DNA of 64,000 nt, taken from NCBI GenBank assembly GCA_032433765.1, contig JAVIAB010000051.1:79754244-79818243 (forward strand). The letters run 5' to 3'. This stretch comes from Megaustenia siamemsis (taxonomy: Eukaryota > Mollusca > Gastropoda > Stylommatophora > Ariophantidae). How positions within the stretch are numbered: the stretch's first letter is position 1; every line of letters begins with the position of its first letter. The position numbers were made by a program, and so were the translations under genes. Below the pieces are notes generated by a model. The model did not search any database and had not been told where the DNA came from. It was given only the letters and a program-made list of their open reading frames with translations. Of this stretch, positions 21,901-33,161 are shown piece by piece.

Positions 21901-23180
21901 TTGACTTGATCATTTTCAGCTATGACTTGGTTGCTCTTTACAGACCACGCCTCTTGTACAAAGGCACATGTCTTTTTTCAGCTGCTCTGCTGGTGAGAAG
22001 AATGTGTTGTCAGTGGTTGGATATGTTGTAAGATACTGGCCTTTCAGGTCCTTTAAGTGGGTTAATTTAGTACAGATGGTCCATTGTTTCAATCCGGTGA
22101 CTGCAGTTGCAACGATTGATTTATGTAAGAGGTTTAGTTTGTTTGTTGAATGACAAGAACATGCCCTGTTTTCAGCTGAAATTCTGACCTTGTTCTTTTC
22201 TTCTATGTTGTTTGACTGGGTCTTGTAGGTCTAGCTTTGCTTGATATTTGAACAGTGAAGGGACAGTTTAGCTGTGTTATACTGGTTTAGCCATTCTTGT
22301 TAGTTACCTTTAAGGGTATGTTTTAATGTGTTGAAATTAGTGAACATAACCCAGATAGAGGTTTCTAAGAGTTTCTTTATCTGCTCCCCATGAAGCATTA
22401 GAAAGCCTTTTCATAAGTTGTAACTTCATGTTGCCTTCTTAGGTTTTCTACATGTTTCTTAAAGTTCATTTGATGGTCTAGTTGTACACTCAAGTATGTA
22501 GGTTGATCTTCTTTTTGTAGACCTTTCTCTTGGAGATGAAACTTGATGTTTGCTATAGGCTTTTTTGTTATTTTTGGTAAATATTATATACACTGTCTTT
22601 TGTGCATTGATCTTTTTTTCCGTTATTACAGAATTCTTCCAGGTGTCCGAGGTCTTTATTTAGTTTTACTTCAATTATCCTAATGTTTTCATTTGTACGT
22701 CAGATAACTAGGTCATCGCCATACAGAGCTTTTTCATTTCTCAGGGCTTTGGTCAGGACATTAATGTATAACAAAAGGATGGAGCAGCTAAGTGATGATC
22801 CCTGTGGTCCCTTCTTCTAGAACTTCTTTGTCTAATATAGTCTCTTAATTTTGTTTTGATTGTCCTGTTGATTAAGAAGTGTTTGACCCATTTGTAAAGT
22901 GTTCCATGTGCACCCACATCTCTCATCTTCAAGAGGAGCTCTGCCGGACTCGATCGTCTGCTTGCTGCAAGTTAACTAGGTCAACTAGAGTATGTTGTTT
23001 CTTCAAGAACCCACATTAAAATTGCTGCATTAGCCTGAACATCTGGTCTTCAGTATTACTACCTGCCCTAAATCCAGCTTGTTTAAGGCACAGATTATTA
23101 GAGGCTTCCAAATACCAGTATAGTCTGCTATTAATCTCTCAGCTACTTTTACTATAGTCCGTTCAGATTCGTTTGCCGAG
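21900..23180 (-). pseudogene. Degenerate LINE reverse transcriptase
   Basis: With frameshifts the minus strand reads GPQGSSLSCSILLLYINVLT, NEKALYGDDLVI (degenerate catalytic box YGDD, near 22,715) and MKRLSNASWGADKETLRNLY (near 22,400). SERTIVKVAERLIADYTGIW opens the segment near 23,160. Very decayed, without intact frames. Confidence 0.72.
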
Positions 23181-24033
23181 ATGTTATGATTTATAATTCA
23201 AAAAGTTCTTGATGATTTCACATGATTTTTGGCATACGGTGTTAAAATGTCCATGTCACGAGAACATATGTGTTACTCGATGTCTATTGGTCGTTTCAAA
23301 TCTAAATGTTCACGATTAACATGAAATATCTCCTCTTTCCCTGCACTTACAAACTTGATTTTTGCATCTGGCCTTGTTTTTCCAAGGTCCCACCGATTTC
23401 ACAAAATTTAATGATGTAGGAAGTATGCTTCATCATGAAGCAGCACTTTCCTTTGATCTCAGTGAATTTACGGATCTTTTTGCTCCTGGAGAAAATAATT
23501 TACCGTACATTAATGGAAATCAGCTTCTCGACATAGGCGTCTCTACACAACTTGAAAGTTGGAGGCGTTTATCAACTGTTTACTTTCTATTGTTTACTTT
23601 CTTTAAAATACTATGAGAATGTCAATGTTATAGCCTTTACAGACGGTCTAAAACAAATCAGCGTATAAACAGTTCCATTAATGAAAACTATTTAAACAAT
23701 ATACAACAAAGAATACATTAAAAAAAATTAATTATCCGTTGCGAGCGATAACGAGCATGACATATCAAGCAAAGTTATTGTTTATGGGTACGCATGTGAC
23801 TAAAGAGTCCGATGTAAGCACGGGATCCTCTTCACTGTAAAGAGCTACATTGTTCGTTTTATGTCTTTCCATGTGACTTTCATTATTTTACGTAAACAAG
23901 ACATATGAAAGTGATTTAGTTTCTTTGCATGCCTGCAGTACACATATCAAGAATCTTTACATTTTCAAAACGTTATCAACTTTAGCTAAAGATTGATCAT
24001 GCGGACATATAAAAACGTCCATTATTATTTCAT
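23180..24033. other. Unassigned intronic sequence with one 84-codon open frame
   Basis: A + frame (23,362-23,616) reads DFTKFNDVGSMLHHEAALSF, then DLSEFTDLFAPGENN, with non-repetitive, protein-like composition after an AG (TTTCCAAG|GTCCC). It does not match any acid phosphatase segment I know, and I cannot name it. The rest shows nothing recognisable. Confidence 0.35.
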
Positions 24034-26171
24034 TTATTCTGAATCAGAGGAGTCTAACATATTGATTACTAATCTGGGCTGAGCGAACGATAGTCCATCT
24101 TTTTTCCAATAGTCATTTTCTTCTTTTAAGACATGATCTTCACATTTGCACCAAAAATCTTTGTCAATCTGTGATAGAGCAGCATATGTCAGTCCTTTTA
24201 TATCGCATAGTTTAAAACTTGTATTCTCAGCTGCCACCTGCCCTTTAATTTTTGCCCAAACGAGTTCAAAGGGGTTTAATTGTGGATGATAAGGGGGCAG
24301 TCTCAAGCACGTATGACCATGCTGTTGAATGATTTTGTCTATTTGGAATACTTTGGTCTTTTGCGATTTCTTAACAAGTGACAGTAATTCAGGTTTCAAA
24401 AATCCCTCGTTAAATGGAATTCCTTCCTTTCTTAGCCAAATCTTTATAACATCTTTTGTACTGGTAGATGTAGGAATTTTGTCTTCTTCTGCCACAGCGT
24501 TGTGGTACGACGCGTTGTCCATTACCAGACAGGATGGTCTGTCTAGAATTGGAAGAAGAGTATTTTCAATCCACTCTCTAAATATATGGCCATTCATCTC
24601 GGTGTGATAGTCCCTGTTGTCAGTATAATTAGAGGTGAATATAAGTTCTGCATTTTTCACCAACCCTTCTTTTCGGCTGCCTGCATGTGCCATTATAATA
24701 CGCTGTCCTTTTCCAGTGGGTACACATCTTTTAATACTTCCATCTGATAACTGCCATTCCTTGGCACTTGTGTGGTGAGAATTTATCCAAGATTCATCTA
24801 GAAATACAATATCATAACCTTGGTTACGCATTTCCCGTACTTCACGTAAATATTTACTCCTCATAGAAACTAAGTGCGGCTTCTCGCAGATGACATTTCT
24901 ACCACTATCGTACTTTCTAAACGTAAAACCGATGCTTCTAACAGTTCTCCATAATGTTGTTTTCGACACAACAATGTCATTTTCTGCTCTCAGTCGAATT
25001 TTCAGTTTTCTTAAAGTCACAGTTTCTTTGGAATCGAACATTTTACAAATTGCTCTTCTAATCACTTCCTTGTCAAAACTATCTACTACTTTCTTTCTTC
25101 CTAGCGTCCTAGTCTTGATTGAACTGGACACTCCGTTAGCTTTAAGCACTTGTTTGAATAGCCACTCTCCATGTGTGTGCCACGTATTTACACCCCTGAA
25201 AGAAATTCTGAATATAACAACATCATGTGCCGTCTGTGATATTAAAGAACACATACCAGGAGCCTCCACTATGATTGATACTACTGTTGCACCAAGCACT
25301 TCATCAGAAAAGCCATATCTATGGAATGTTCATCTGACATTGTTCTTGAATGATGTCCAAGTTAATGAGACATCAGAATCGTGTGGCGGCAGCTACAAGA
25401 AGGGAGCGGAGAACATCATCAATTGTGTTTTTACTAACTACAGGTCATGTGGCTTCTGTTGGATTGGAAATGATAACTTACCACCACTGTGTGTCTATAT
25501 GTTTGGAATTGGAGTCATCAATGATGGCCTAACATCATAAAGTGCTACGACGATCATCATTTTCGGGAGGACGTAAACTCCCATGGTATATGGTGGATAG
25601 GCGGCAGGAACCATTGAAGGCTATGTCTGAAAAGTGTTCCTTCTTGCAGTTTCCTCATATTCCAAGTCTGGCTTGTTGCAGGAGCTACTGAGTTAAGTGC
25701 TCTGTGCACACCGTGAGCTGTGTGTCTCATCCGTTTTGATCCTGCTTCGATATCCCGCTTGTTTACGATGAATGATGATATCGTATGACGGGGAACAGTT
25801 GGCTGTGTTCACTTTCTGCGCGGTTTCGCCTTATGTCTTTTGGCGTGTGCTGAGACTGCTACGATGGGGACTACAGTTACCTTTCTTTGTTTGGGAGATG
25901 AGTTAGTAATTCGGATGATTCCACTGGCACGGGCGGTTGAGCAATTATGGATTTTAATTCGTTTGCTGTGAGACCGAGGCCTTCCAAAGCCAATAACAAT
26001 AACAATAACTTGTTTGAAAAAGCGTTTGCTTATACCCAATGCGTGAATAGTTCTCTTTTCTGGCTTTGAGATGCTTCGATACAGTTTTCCACGCTTAGCT
26101 TCTATGCAAAAATATTTATACACCTTTATTGCCACTGATTGCAATGTAAGGAACTTTACTTTTATACCCAT
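24034..26171 (-). pseudogene. Sailor-like (wide DD-E) Tc1/mariner-related transposase, copy 1, interrupted
   Basis: The enzyme family cuts and reinserts its own element. The C-terminal 330 or so residues are open (24,034 to about 25,150). A helix-turn-helix region reads TLRKLKIRLRAENDIVVSKT and TLWRTVRSIGFTFRKY. The catalytic triad sites are IVFLDESWINSHH (first D), CLVMDNASYH (second D) and YHPQLNPFELVWAKIK (E). Counted by hand, about 83 residues separate the second D and the E, against 34-41 in most Tc1/mariner families, which points to the Sailor (DD82E) group. The N-terminus (KPEKRTIHALGISKRFFKQV, about 26,020-26,080) is cut off by a retroposon at 25,159-26,007. The codons used at the insertion edge continue in frame to a different, spurious start. 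Confidence 0.85.
25159..26007 (+). mobile_element. Retroposon R with (AATAAC)n tail inserted in Sailor copy 1
   Basis: This 849-bp insertion has a perfect 11-bp target duplication ACTTGTTTGAA at 25,148-25,158 and 26,008-26,018. Its last 420 bp match repeat R at 10.08-10.49 kb, and it ends CAATAACAATAACAATAA. I see no conserved protein in it, so it is probably non-autonomous. Confidence 0.88.
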
Positions 26172-26179
26172 TGACTAAC

Positions 26180-26755
26180 AGATCACAAATTTAACGAAAT
26201 TACCCAATAATTAGGATACGCCGTTGCACATAAATCACAACAAAACGACAGGAAATGGGATGCACCGGATATAAAATTATAACTATGACGCGTTTTATGT
26301 GTTTTTTAGTGCTTAAAACAGGGAAATTGGCGCGCATTACGTTCAAGATGACAAGTCCGTGGGTGCTCACTCATATGAAGCGGTAATTCCTCCAAATATA
26401 TGGTTTGACCAAAATGCCTTAAATTTGAATACTTCAAATAAAGAATATTTAAAACTATACGTTTGTTGGTGAGGAAATTAATGTACTTCTTGGGACCAAA
26501 AAATCACAAGACCATATGCAAAATTTCAGCATTATCAATCAATTGGTTGCAGAGATATGGAATTTTAAACACCTTCAAAATATTTTGAAACGACCTATAG
26601 CTATAACGGTTTTCTTAAAGCGGCGAATTCCTTTGATCTTTGCCCATGTAACTATTATTTTGACCCTAATCAAAATGTTTTACAGTAATCTAGTGCAACG
26701 ATGATCCATAGGCGTGTCCATAAAATTTTACTTGGTGGCAAGTATACAAATTTTA
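26180..26755. other. Probable Sailor copy 1 flank; otherwise unassigned
   Basis: AT-rich sequence beyond the transposase N-terminus. It should include the terminal inverted repeat of the element, but I could not identify the repeat by eye. Confidence 0.35.
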
Positions 26756-27077
26756 AATTATATATAGAACTTTTGTTCGTAGAGTCAATTTGATATAGTT
26801 CCATGCTCTTGGTGTGAGTTTCCCAAATGTTGTCGCTGCCTTTCAAATACGTACATTTAGTTCCTCATCTAAGGAAAGTGTGGCTGTAATAGTGGATCCA
26901 AGATAGCTGAACTTCTGTACTGACTCAAGCAGGCTTCCATTCAAAGTAATGGTTGTTGGTTTGCTTATAACATATTTTTGATTGCTTGGGTGGTCTTGAA
27001 CAATAAACTGTTTAACAAATCAACTAGGAAATTTTGCAAATCAAACTATTTATCTGTAGACTTAATCAGAGTAATGA

Positions 27078-28270
27078 TCATTCAGAATCAGACGAGTCAA
27101 ATAGGTCGATTACTGCTTTCGGCTGAACAAACAACAAACCATCCTTTTTCCAATATTCCTCTTCTTGTCGTAACACATGATCCTCACATTTTACCCAGTA
27201 GTCTTTATTTATATTTGATAGAGCCTGATTTGTAAGTGTCTCAACATCGCATAATTTGAAAGTTTTATTTGTATATGCTACGTGTCCTTTAACTTTACTT
27301 TTGCCCAAACTAGTTCTATAGGATTTAAGTGTGCATGATATGGAGGTAGTCTCAAGCATCTATGGCCATGTTCTTGAATTAACTTGTCTATTTTAAATAT
27401 CTTTGTACGTTGTGTCTGTTTTACAAGGCTAAGCAATTCGGGTTTCAAGTAGCTGTCGTTAACTTGTATGTGTTCTTTTATGAGCCACGTTTTGATTGCA
27501 TCTTTTGTACTTGATGATGTTGGGATTCTATCTTCTACGCTAACTACGTTATGGTATGAAGCATTGTCCATTATCAGACAAGAAGGTCGATCTAATATTG
27601 GAAGGATACTTTTCTCGATCCAGTCTTTAAATATGTGCCCATTCATTTCGGAGTGGTAGTCTCTATTGTCTATGGATTTTGAAATGAAAACGAGATGAGC
27701 ATTCTGCAACAACCCATTATGTCTGCTACCTGCATGTGCAACTATCAAACGTTGCCCTTTACTGCTTGGTACTGATCTTTTAATACTTCCATCTGCTAAC
27801 TGCCATTCCTTTTCATTTGTATGATGAGCGTTGATCCAAGTTTCATCTAAATAAACAATATCATAATCATTTTCGCGCATTTCCTTCACTTCACGTAAAT
27901 ACTTGCTTCTAAGAGCTACTAGATGTGGCTTCTCACAAATAATGTTTTTTCCACCAGCATACTTTCTAAAGGTGAAGCCTGCACTTCTTAATATTTTCCA
28001 TAATGAAGTTTTTGATATTTCAATGTCGTTGTTAGTTTTCAGCCAAAGCTTCAACTTTCTAAGTGTCACTTCTTCGTTTATATCAAACATTCGACAGATT
28101 TCTCTTTTTACTAGGTCCTTATCAAAACTGTCTAACGTTTCTTTCCTTCCTTGCTTTCTTGCATTTGTTGGCAATAAATATCCGCTTCCTTTAACTATTC
28201 GATCAAATGAACGTTTACACAAACCTAAAATATGCATTGTTCTCTTCTCAGGCATATTATATAATAGCAT
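27078..28270 (-). pseudogene. Sailor-like transposase, copy 2, broken by one short insertion
   Basis: This is nearly the whole transposase: PEKRTMHILGLCKRSFDRIV at the N-terminus, TLRKLKLWLKTNNDIEISKT, IVYLDETWINAHH, CLIMDNASYHN and YHAHLNPIELVWAKVK, ending LDSSDSE. The D-D-E residues are all present with the same wide spacing as copy 1. After AKVK the frame is lost because of about five extra bases (GTAAA next to GTTAAA, near 27,295). The last 70 residues continue in another frame. Protein identity to copy 1 is moderate (clearly different subfamilies), so they are not a recent duplicate pair. Confidence 0.88.
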
Positions 28271-28355
28271 TATTATATATAATATATAATAGCATTATAT
28301 AATATATAATATAATATATAATATATAATAGCATTATATAGGTATATAATAGCAT
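28271..28355. repeat. AT-rich microsatellite (TATAATA/AGCAT units)
   Basis: Interrupted TATATAATATATAATAGCAT repeats next to the N-terminal side of Sailor copy 2. Confidence 0.9.
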
Positions 28356-28704
28356 TATTATAGTTGGTTATGTGTTGCAAAGTTGGAGTATGCTCAAGTG
28401 TTGTCCTAGCTTTATTTCCATCTGAGACTGCTGTCTGTAGTTTCATATTCCAAAATGGATGATAATTTTTTTCTGGATCCTTTAGATATATTTTGCTTTA
28501 CAGCACTTAGAATGATTTGTGTAAAAGTTTAATTGAATTCATCTACGTCATTATGTATGCCATGTTTCCCAATGGTTTCTATGTATCGTTTCCAATCTGC
28601 TTTCTTCAAATTCCATCTTGTCCTCCATTATGTCTAGATTTTGGGTGTCTATGGTGGTTACTATGGGTCTGTGATCACTGCCTATGTCTTCAATTATTTG
28701 GATG

Positions 28705-28964
28705 TAAAAAAAAAAAAAAGTACCTCCGTTACGCCAAGTGGCATATAGGGAATATGGTGCTAGTGATCATAAATTTTACAGACCTTCGGCACATGATTTT
28801 TTGGGGTAATGTGGTTGGTATTACGCCCGTGCCGCTTTACTTTCCCAGAAAAAAATCCGGTACCCATTAAAGGCTGGGTGAACCGGAAGCCATCGGTTGG
28901 GATCGAAACCAACCTCTTGTCCTTTGTAGTCCAGTTCACTAACCACTGAGCTATCGCGGCTCCC
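28705..28964 (-). mobile_element. tRNA-derived SINE (S1), first of an adjacent pair
   Basis: Full-length S1 in reverse, with the box A complement GAGCTATCGCGGCTCC. It is bounded by target copies ATTATTTGGATG (28,693-28,704) and ATTACTTGGATG (28,965-28,976). Confidence 0.92.
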
Positions 28965-28976
28965 ATTACTTGGATG

Positions 28977-29230
28977 GTAAAAAAAAAGTAAAGTACCCCC
29001 GTCACGCCAAGTGGCGTGTAGGGAATATGGTGTTAGTGACCATAAATTTTACAGACCTTCGGCACATGATTTTTAGGTAATGTGGTCGGTATTACGCCTG
29101 TGTCGCTTCACTTTCCCAGAAAAAAAATCCGGTACTCGTTAAAGGCTGGGTGAACCCGGAAGCCGTCGGTTGGGATCGAACCCTACCCCTTGTCCTTTGT
29201 AGTCCAGTTCACTGAGCTATCGCGGCTCCC
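28977..29230 (-). mobile_element. tRNA-derived SINE (S1), second of an adjacent pair
   Basis: S1 in reverse, lacking about 10 bp (AACCACT) near box A (CAGTTCACTGAGCTATCG). It is bounded by ATTACTTGGATG at 28,965-28,976 and 29,231-29,242. It differs from its neighbour at many bases, so it is not a copy made in place by simple duplication. Confidence 0.92.
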
Positions 29231-29599
29231 ATTACTTGGATGGGGCAGGAGTCTATGATTTCAGCAGAGCAGATGGTCAATTGTGTCTTCTGAAGGAGAG
29301 ATGGGCAGTGTGAAGCAGGGTTAGTGTAGACTCTGTATGTATCTTGCATGCCTGTGAGGTTAGTTGATAGGTAAAGATCTTCTAAGTATTGTCCTGTAGA
29401 GTTTAGGCTAGAGTGTCTCCATTGTGGTGAATGTCAATTGAGGTCTCCAGCTAGAACAGTTGTATGGTAGTTTGTCTGATCCAGTCCTGTTATATCGCAC
29501 CGCTTGGCTGGTGGCTATAAACATTATAGATATTATACTTACTGGATGCGTTCCTAACTGGCTTTCTGTGCAGACCTTGTTAAACAAGGCGACTTCAAA

Positions 29600-30438
29600 G
29601 CTCACATAATATTACTGTATTTGTGTACATGGCATTATCGATTTAGGGGGCTTGTGGACTATCTTTCAACCCTAGGATGAAATTTTCACCTGCTTCATTG
29701 TCTCGCAAGTTCCCTCCATATCACACTGTGGCTCAACCTCTGCTGACGTGATGACCATCAATGTGTTCATTCCTCCAGGCCATGGAGTCAGGCAGGATTC
29801 ACATCTGCCCATTCCCAGCCACCTACTGTCTACTGGCACTTGCTCCGCTCTTTCAGGTATAGCATGTGTGGCCATTTGTATTGACAGAGGATCGTCACCT
29901 CCTGGGCCAGGTGTGTCTGTGTAAAATACAACAAGCCTGTTGAAGACAGAGCATGGTGGTCTTCTCATCAAACTGCAGCGGTCAGTCCTCTGTGTGTGCT
30001 GGTATAAGGGTCTCAAAGCTTATGCCCAAAGAAATGCAAACTCCACCCTGTCCACAGAGGGTTTCTATAGAGGAAGTATTAAGAGAGAAGAAAAAGACAC
30101 TCAAAAGAGAATGAGCACGAGTGGATAAGGACCTTGCCGTTTAGGCTCTGGACCTGCATCTATACCACTGGGAACTCAGTCACACTCACACCCAAGATAA
30201 ACTCTGAGATAATGGGAAGGGAGTGTAGGGGAGACCACGTGTAGGTGTGGTCTTGGGTGCAGGAGTGCAGTGGTATCAAACGGAGTCACCACAACACCTG
30301 GTGGCTATGAACGCATCATTTACCTTTTGGTGGCATCAACTTTCAAGAGCAAACACACCCTCCCAACTATTGGATTTCATGTTTTAATTGTTTGGTATTG
30401 CTAATATGCTTTTGCTGAATATTTATTTGTGCAAACAG
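29600..30438. other. Unassigned, probably repeat-derived intronic sequence
   Basis: It is more GC-rich than its surroundings. A minus open frame of 114 codons (29,672-30,016) has no domain I recognise. The block CTTGCCGTTTAGGCTCTGGA near 30,133 looks like old retroelement UTR. The missing phosphatase exons should lie upstream of 30,439, but none is visible here. Confidence 0.3.
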
Positions 30439-30524
30439 GAACACTCTTGTACACTATTACTCAAAATATGCTGGAAAAGGCAGCAAATGAAGCTGATCAA
30501 CACAAGATGTATCTATACTCTACA
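30439..30524 (+). CDS. Histidine acid phosphatase exon: (G)TLLYTITQNMLEK block
   Basis: This 86-base exon begins with two bases of a split Gly codon, then TLLYTITQNMLEKAANEADQ and HKMYLYST. It aligns with GGVLVNEILNHMKRAT...KLIMYSA in prostatic acid phosphatase, the segment just before the catalytic HD. The acceptor is GCAAACAG|GA and the donor TCTACA|GTAAGT. It joins in phase 0 to the HD exon at 31,880. The one-base phase at its start proves that a preceding exon, not the one ending at 14,662, must supply the first base. Confidence 0.9.
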
Positions 30525-31420
30525 GTAAGTAAACTGATTACATAAATATACAGGCTGATGGTAACAAACAAAATACTGTGTGCTTTTTTTAAATATTCAA
30601 ATAACTGAATTCTACCAAATGTCAACCTACTATATCAGAAATAAAAAAAAAGATGGTTTAGGCATATCAAGCTGATTTGGAACTGGCAGTGACATGACAT
30701 AAGCCAAATAAATTTATGATATTTAACCTGCGTTAAAAAAAATAATATTTAAAGAATGAACAATTCAGGCATGTTAATAATAGGAAAAGACATATATTTT
30801 CATTAGTTGGTATAGAAAAATGACATTCTACTATTAATGTGTTCCTTCTACTTGCCCTTTAGTTCTATATTTTATTCAATATAATTAGCAGAACTTTCCC
30901 AATCTTAAATGATGAAAATGTGTTACTTAACAATGAAGAAGCAAAGGACAGACCCTGAGATGCTGGATTAATAAAATATCTGAAGCAACGGATAACACAT
31001 TATATGTAGCAAACTGCAGAGCTTTGTCTTAAATACATAACTTTTTCCTTGATCTTGAAAGGCACAAGAGGATAGGAGAAAAGAAAGAGAGTGTGTGTCA
31101 GTCTGAAAACACAATTTATCTCAGAAATCAAAATCATAACTGAAAGACTAATGAACTTAAGGTTTAACAGATAAAGAGGATAATACTAATTCAAATTTAT
31201 GTCCCTTGCAAATATAACTGCAACAAAAAACAGGCAGTGAACATTCATAGAGCACTTGTCTGATAATCTGAATAGCATTATTGAAGAAAAAAAGCAAATT
31301 GAGCAAGATTTTAATGCGGAAGTAGGAGAAAAGAAGACATGAATGACTTGTACATCTTGATTTAATGACATCTTGATTTAATGACATCTTCATTTATGAC
31401 ATCTTGATTTAATGACATGT
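30525..31420. other. Intron sequence; short repeat near the end
   Basis: AT-rich, with no recognised element. At 31,350-31,425 there are four to five copies of a TGACATCTTGATTTAA unit. Confidence 0.5.
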
Positions 31421-31424
31421 ATTC

Positions 31425-31790
31425 TAACACTTGAAAAGGAGATTAGAGGCCACAGAGATGGGATTTATCAGAAGAATGTTTAAAGTTTCCTGGACAGCTA
31501 AAATGACCAAGGAAGAAAATCTCAAAGAGGCCAACACAAAAAGGGAGCACTTAAAAAACACCAGAAAGAAGCTAAAAACATTTTTCAGGCACATCATGAG
31601 AAGAGGAAAGTTGGAACACTTGGTTAAAACTGGCAAAATACAGGGAAAGAGAGATTGTGAATGACAAAGAAAGAAGATACGAGATAGGTCGGTGTTATAT
31701 GGAAAACAGTAAATAACAGAGTTGATATGATGATGCACTGTGAATAGAAAAGTATGGAAGCACATACGTCAGCTGGTATGGTACATGTTG
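31425..31790 (+). mobile_element. LINE (family D'), 3' part
   Basis: It encodes KRRLEATEMGFIRRMFKVSW, TAKMTKEENLKEANTKREHL and FFRHIMRRGKLEHLVKTGKI, with a decayed tail (RKVWKHIRQLVWYM). Family D' recurs at 38.75, 45.4 and 61.5 kb. Confidence 0.85.
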
Positions 31791-31879
31791 TGATTCTGAC
31801 ACTTGTATACCTTTTATTTTGCTCCTGCATTAATTTCATTTTAACATTTATATTTTATAACAAATTAATATATTTGAAG

Positions 31880-32051
31880 CATGACAGCATAGTAGGCCCA
31901 TTGTTGTCTCAGCTGGGACTAGATGATCAAATACAAGTCCCATACACAGCAGCTGTCATAATTGAACTTCACAGAGTTGGCAGGGAGTTTTATGTACAAC
32001 TTTTCTATAGAAATGATACAACTGTACCACCATACAAGATTGTGTCACTGT
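31880..32051 (+). CDS. Histidine acid phosphatase exon with catalytic HD
   Basis: It opens exactly with HDSIVGPLLSQLGL: the His-Asp pair is the proton-donor motif of the histidine acid phosphatase fold (family YSAHDTTxxxLxxAL). It then reads VPYTAAVIIELHRVGREFYV and QLFYRNDTTVPPYKIVSL, matching PPYASCHLxEL...VEMYYRN. The acceptor is ATTTGAAG|CATGAC and the donor CACTGT|GTAAGT, starting in phase 0 and leaving one base. NDT is a possible glycosylation site. The usual Cys in ASCHLxEL is replaced (AAVIIEL), so one conserved disulfide may be absent. Confidence 0.95.
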
Positions 32052-32199
32052 GTAAGTCATTGATTAATTTATTATATTTTATTTATATTTATGTTGTTTT
32101 TACAGTTGATTATTGTTGCCATTTTCAATTAATAAGAAATCTAACAACAGGGTAAAAAAATACAGTAAAAAACATAGCATTCAACAGTTATATGCTGGA

Positions 32200-32500
32200 G
32201 ACAGAAGGGTATGGCACAAGTGACCAGAGTAATTTTTTTCTTCCCTCATTTCTGTTTGTGGCTGAAATATCACATCATATTGTATGTGATGCCTGAGAAA
32301 AGTACTGAACATAATCAAAAGAGCCACTGTTAGAAATGACAATTTAAAGAAAAAGATTGGGGTTACATCAACATTGGATATTATTAAAAAATGACAGATC
32401 AAATGATTTGAACATCATTCCCCAGAGAGGCATTACCATTTGGATGCAATGGGGAAAATGAATTAAGCAGACCTTGAAAAGCTTCTCCTCCTCTTAGAGT
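32200..32500. other. Unassigned intronic sequence
   Basis: I see no clear element or exon between the HD exon and the S2-like repeat downstream. Confidence 0.35.
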
Positions 32501-32519
32501 TCACTTAAAGCCATTATAT

Positions 32520-32860
32520 TATTGCCTTTAGGCCTAACACATCTGTCTTCGGCATGGGTTGATTTTCTTAACATTTTTTGCTCTGGCAACAGCTATTTTT
32601 GGCCCTTTCCATTAGACCTTTAACTGCCAATGGTTCTTTAATGTGTGTGCTTGCAAAAGGTATATTTGTTATTTTCTAAGAGGCTAGACATTGGATCTCA
32701 CTACCCAGAAACCAGGGTATGGTAAAACCTTGAGGAAACTACAGATTCGAAAAGAAAAAAATCTTACTGCCTGTGGTGGGATTTGAACCTGGAACTTTCC
32801 TGTCCATAGCCCAAGGTCTTAATTCTAGACCAAGTAATCACACAGACCTAGAAGATGACG
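32520..32860 (-). mobile_element. Possible tRNA-derived SINE (family S2)
   Basis: The minus strand carries a box B-like complement (GGTGGGATTTGAACCTGG) and the segment GGCTAGACATTGGATCTCAC, shared with 46,240-46,480. Ends are approximate. Confidence 0.6.
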
Positions 32861-32861
32861 T

Positions 32862-32891
32862 GGTATCACTATGGTTAGTGAACTGGACAAC
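32862..32891 (+). mobile_element. SINE S1 head fragment
   Basis: ATGGTTAGTGAACTGGACAA resembles the S1 head (GTGGTTAGTGAACTGGACTA). It is cut off by the adjoining LINE. Short, so the call is tentative. Confidence 0.45.
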
Positions 32892-33160
32892 TTATCATCA
32901 TCATCGAGTGCCTTCTCCGCAACGAAAGTTGGCTACCATGGATCGCCATTCTACTCTGTTTCTTGCTTTGATGGTGCAGACTCATAGATTGACTTGTCCA
33001 TCTTTTGATGTTACGTCCATGTTAGTCTTGGTCTGCCTCTGCCTCTTTTACCTTGTATTTTCCCTTCCAATATTACTTTTAGTAGGCTGTTGTGTCTTTT
33101 AACATGCCCCAAAAATTTCATTTGTCTTGTCTTAATTGTATTTAGCAGTTCTCTTTTTGA
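32892..33160 (-). mobile_element. LINE (family F), 3' end
   Basis: Nucleotide blocks CGAAAGTTGGCTACCATGGA and GCCTCTTTTACCTTGTATTT match the 9.07-9.3 kb copy. The encoded tail is the same GRCRP...W type. Confidence 0.85.
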
Positions 33161-33161
33161 A

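Larger units (their letters stand above)
26760..29600 (-). pseudogene. LINE remnant (endonuclease, linker, short RT piece) hosting Sailor 2 and two SINEs
   Basis: Read on minus: GDLN...SPQWRHS (APE endonuclease, about 29,430), GSDHRPIVTTIDTQN (about 28,670), and linker PFWNMKLQTAVSDGNKART (about 28,410-28,460). After the Sailor 2 insertion comes SVQKFSYLGSTITA (about 26,900), from the RT C-terminal region. Most of the RT is deleted. SINEs at 28,705-29,230 and Sailor copy 2 split it. Confidence 0.72.

Noticed and set aside
25809..26171. 120-codon minus frame as an independent gene
   Set aside because: Its first third is the Sailor N-terminus and the rest is antisense of the inserted retroposon.
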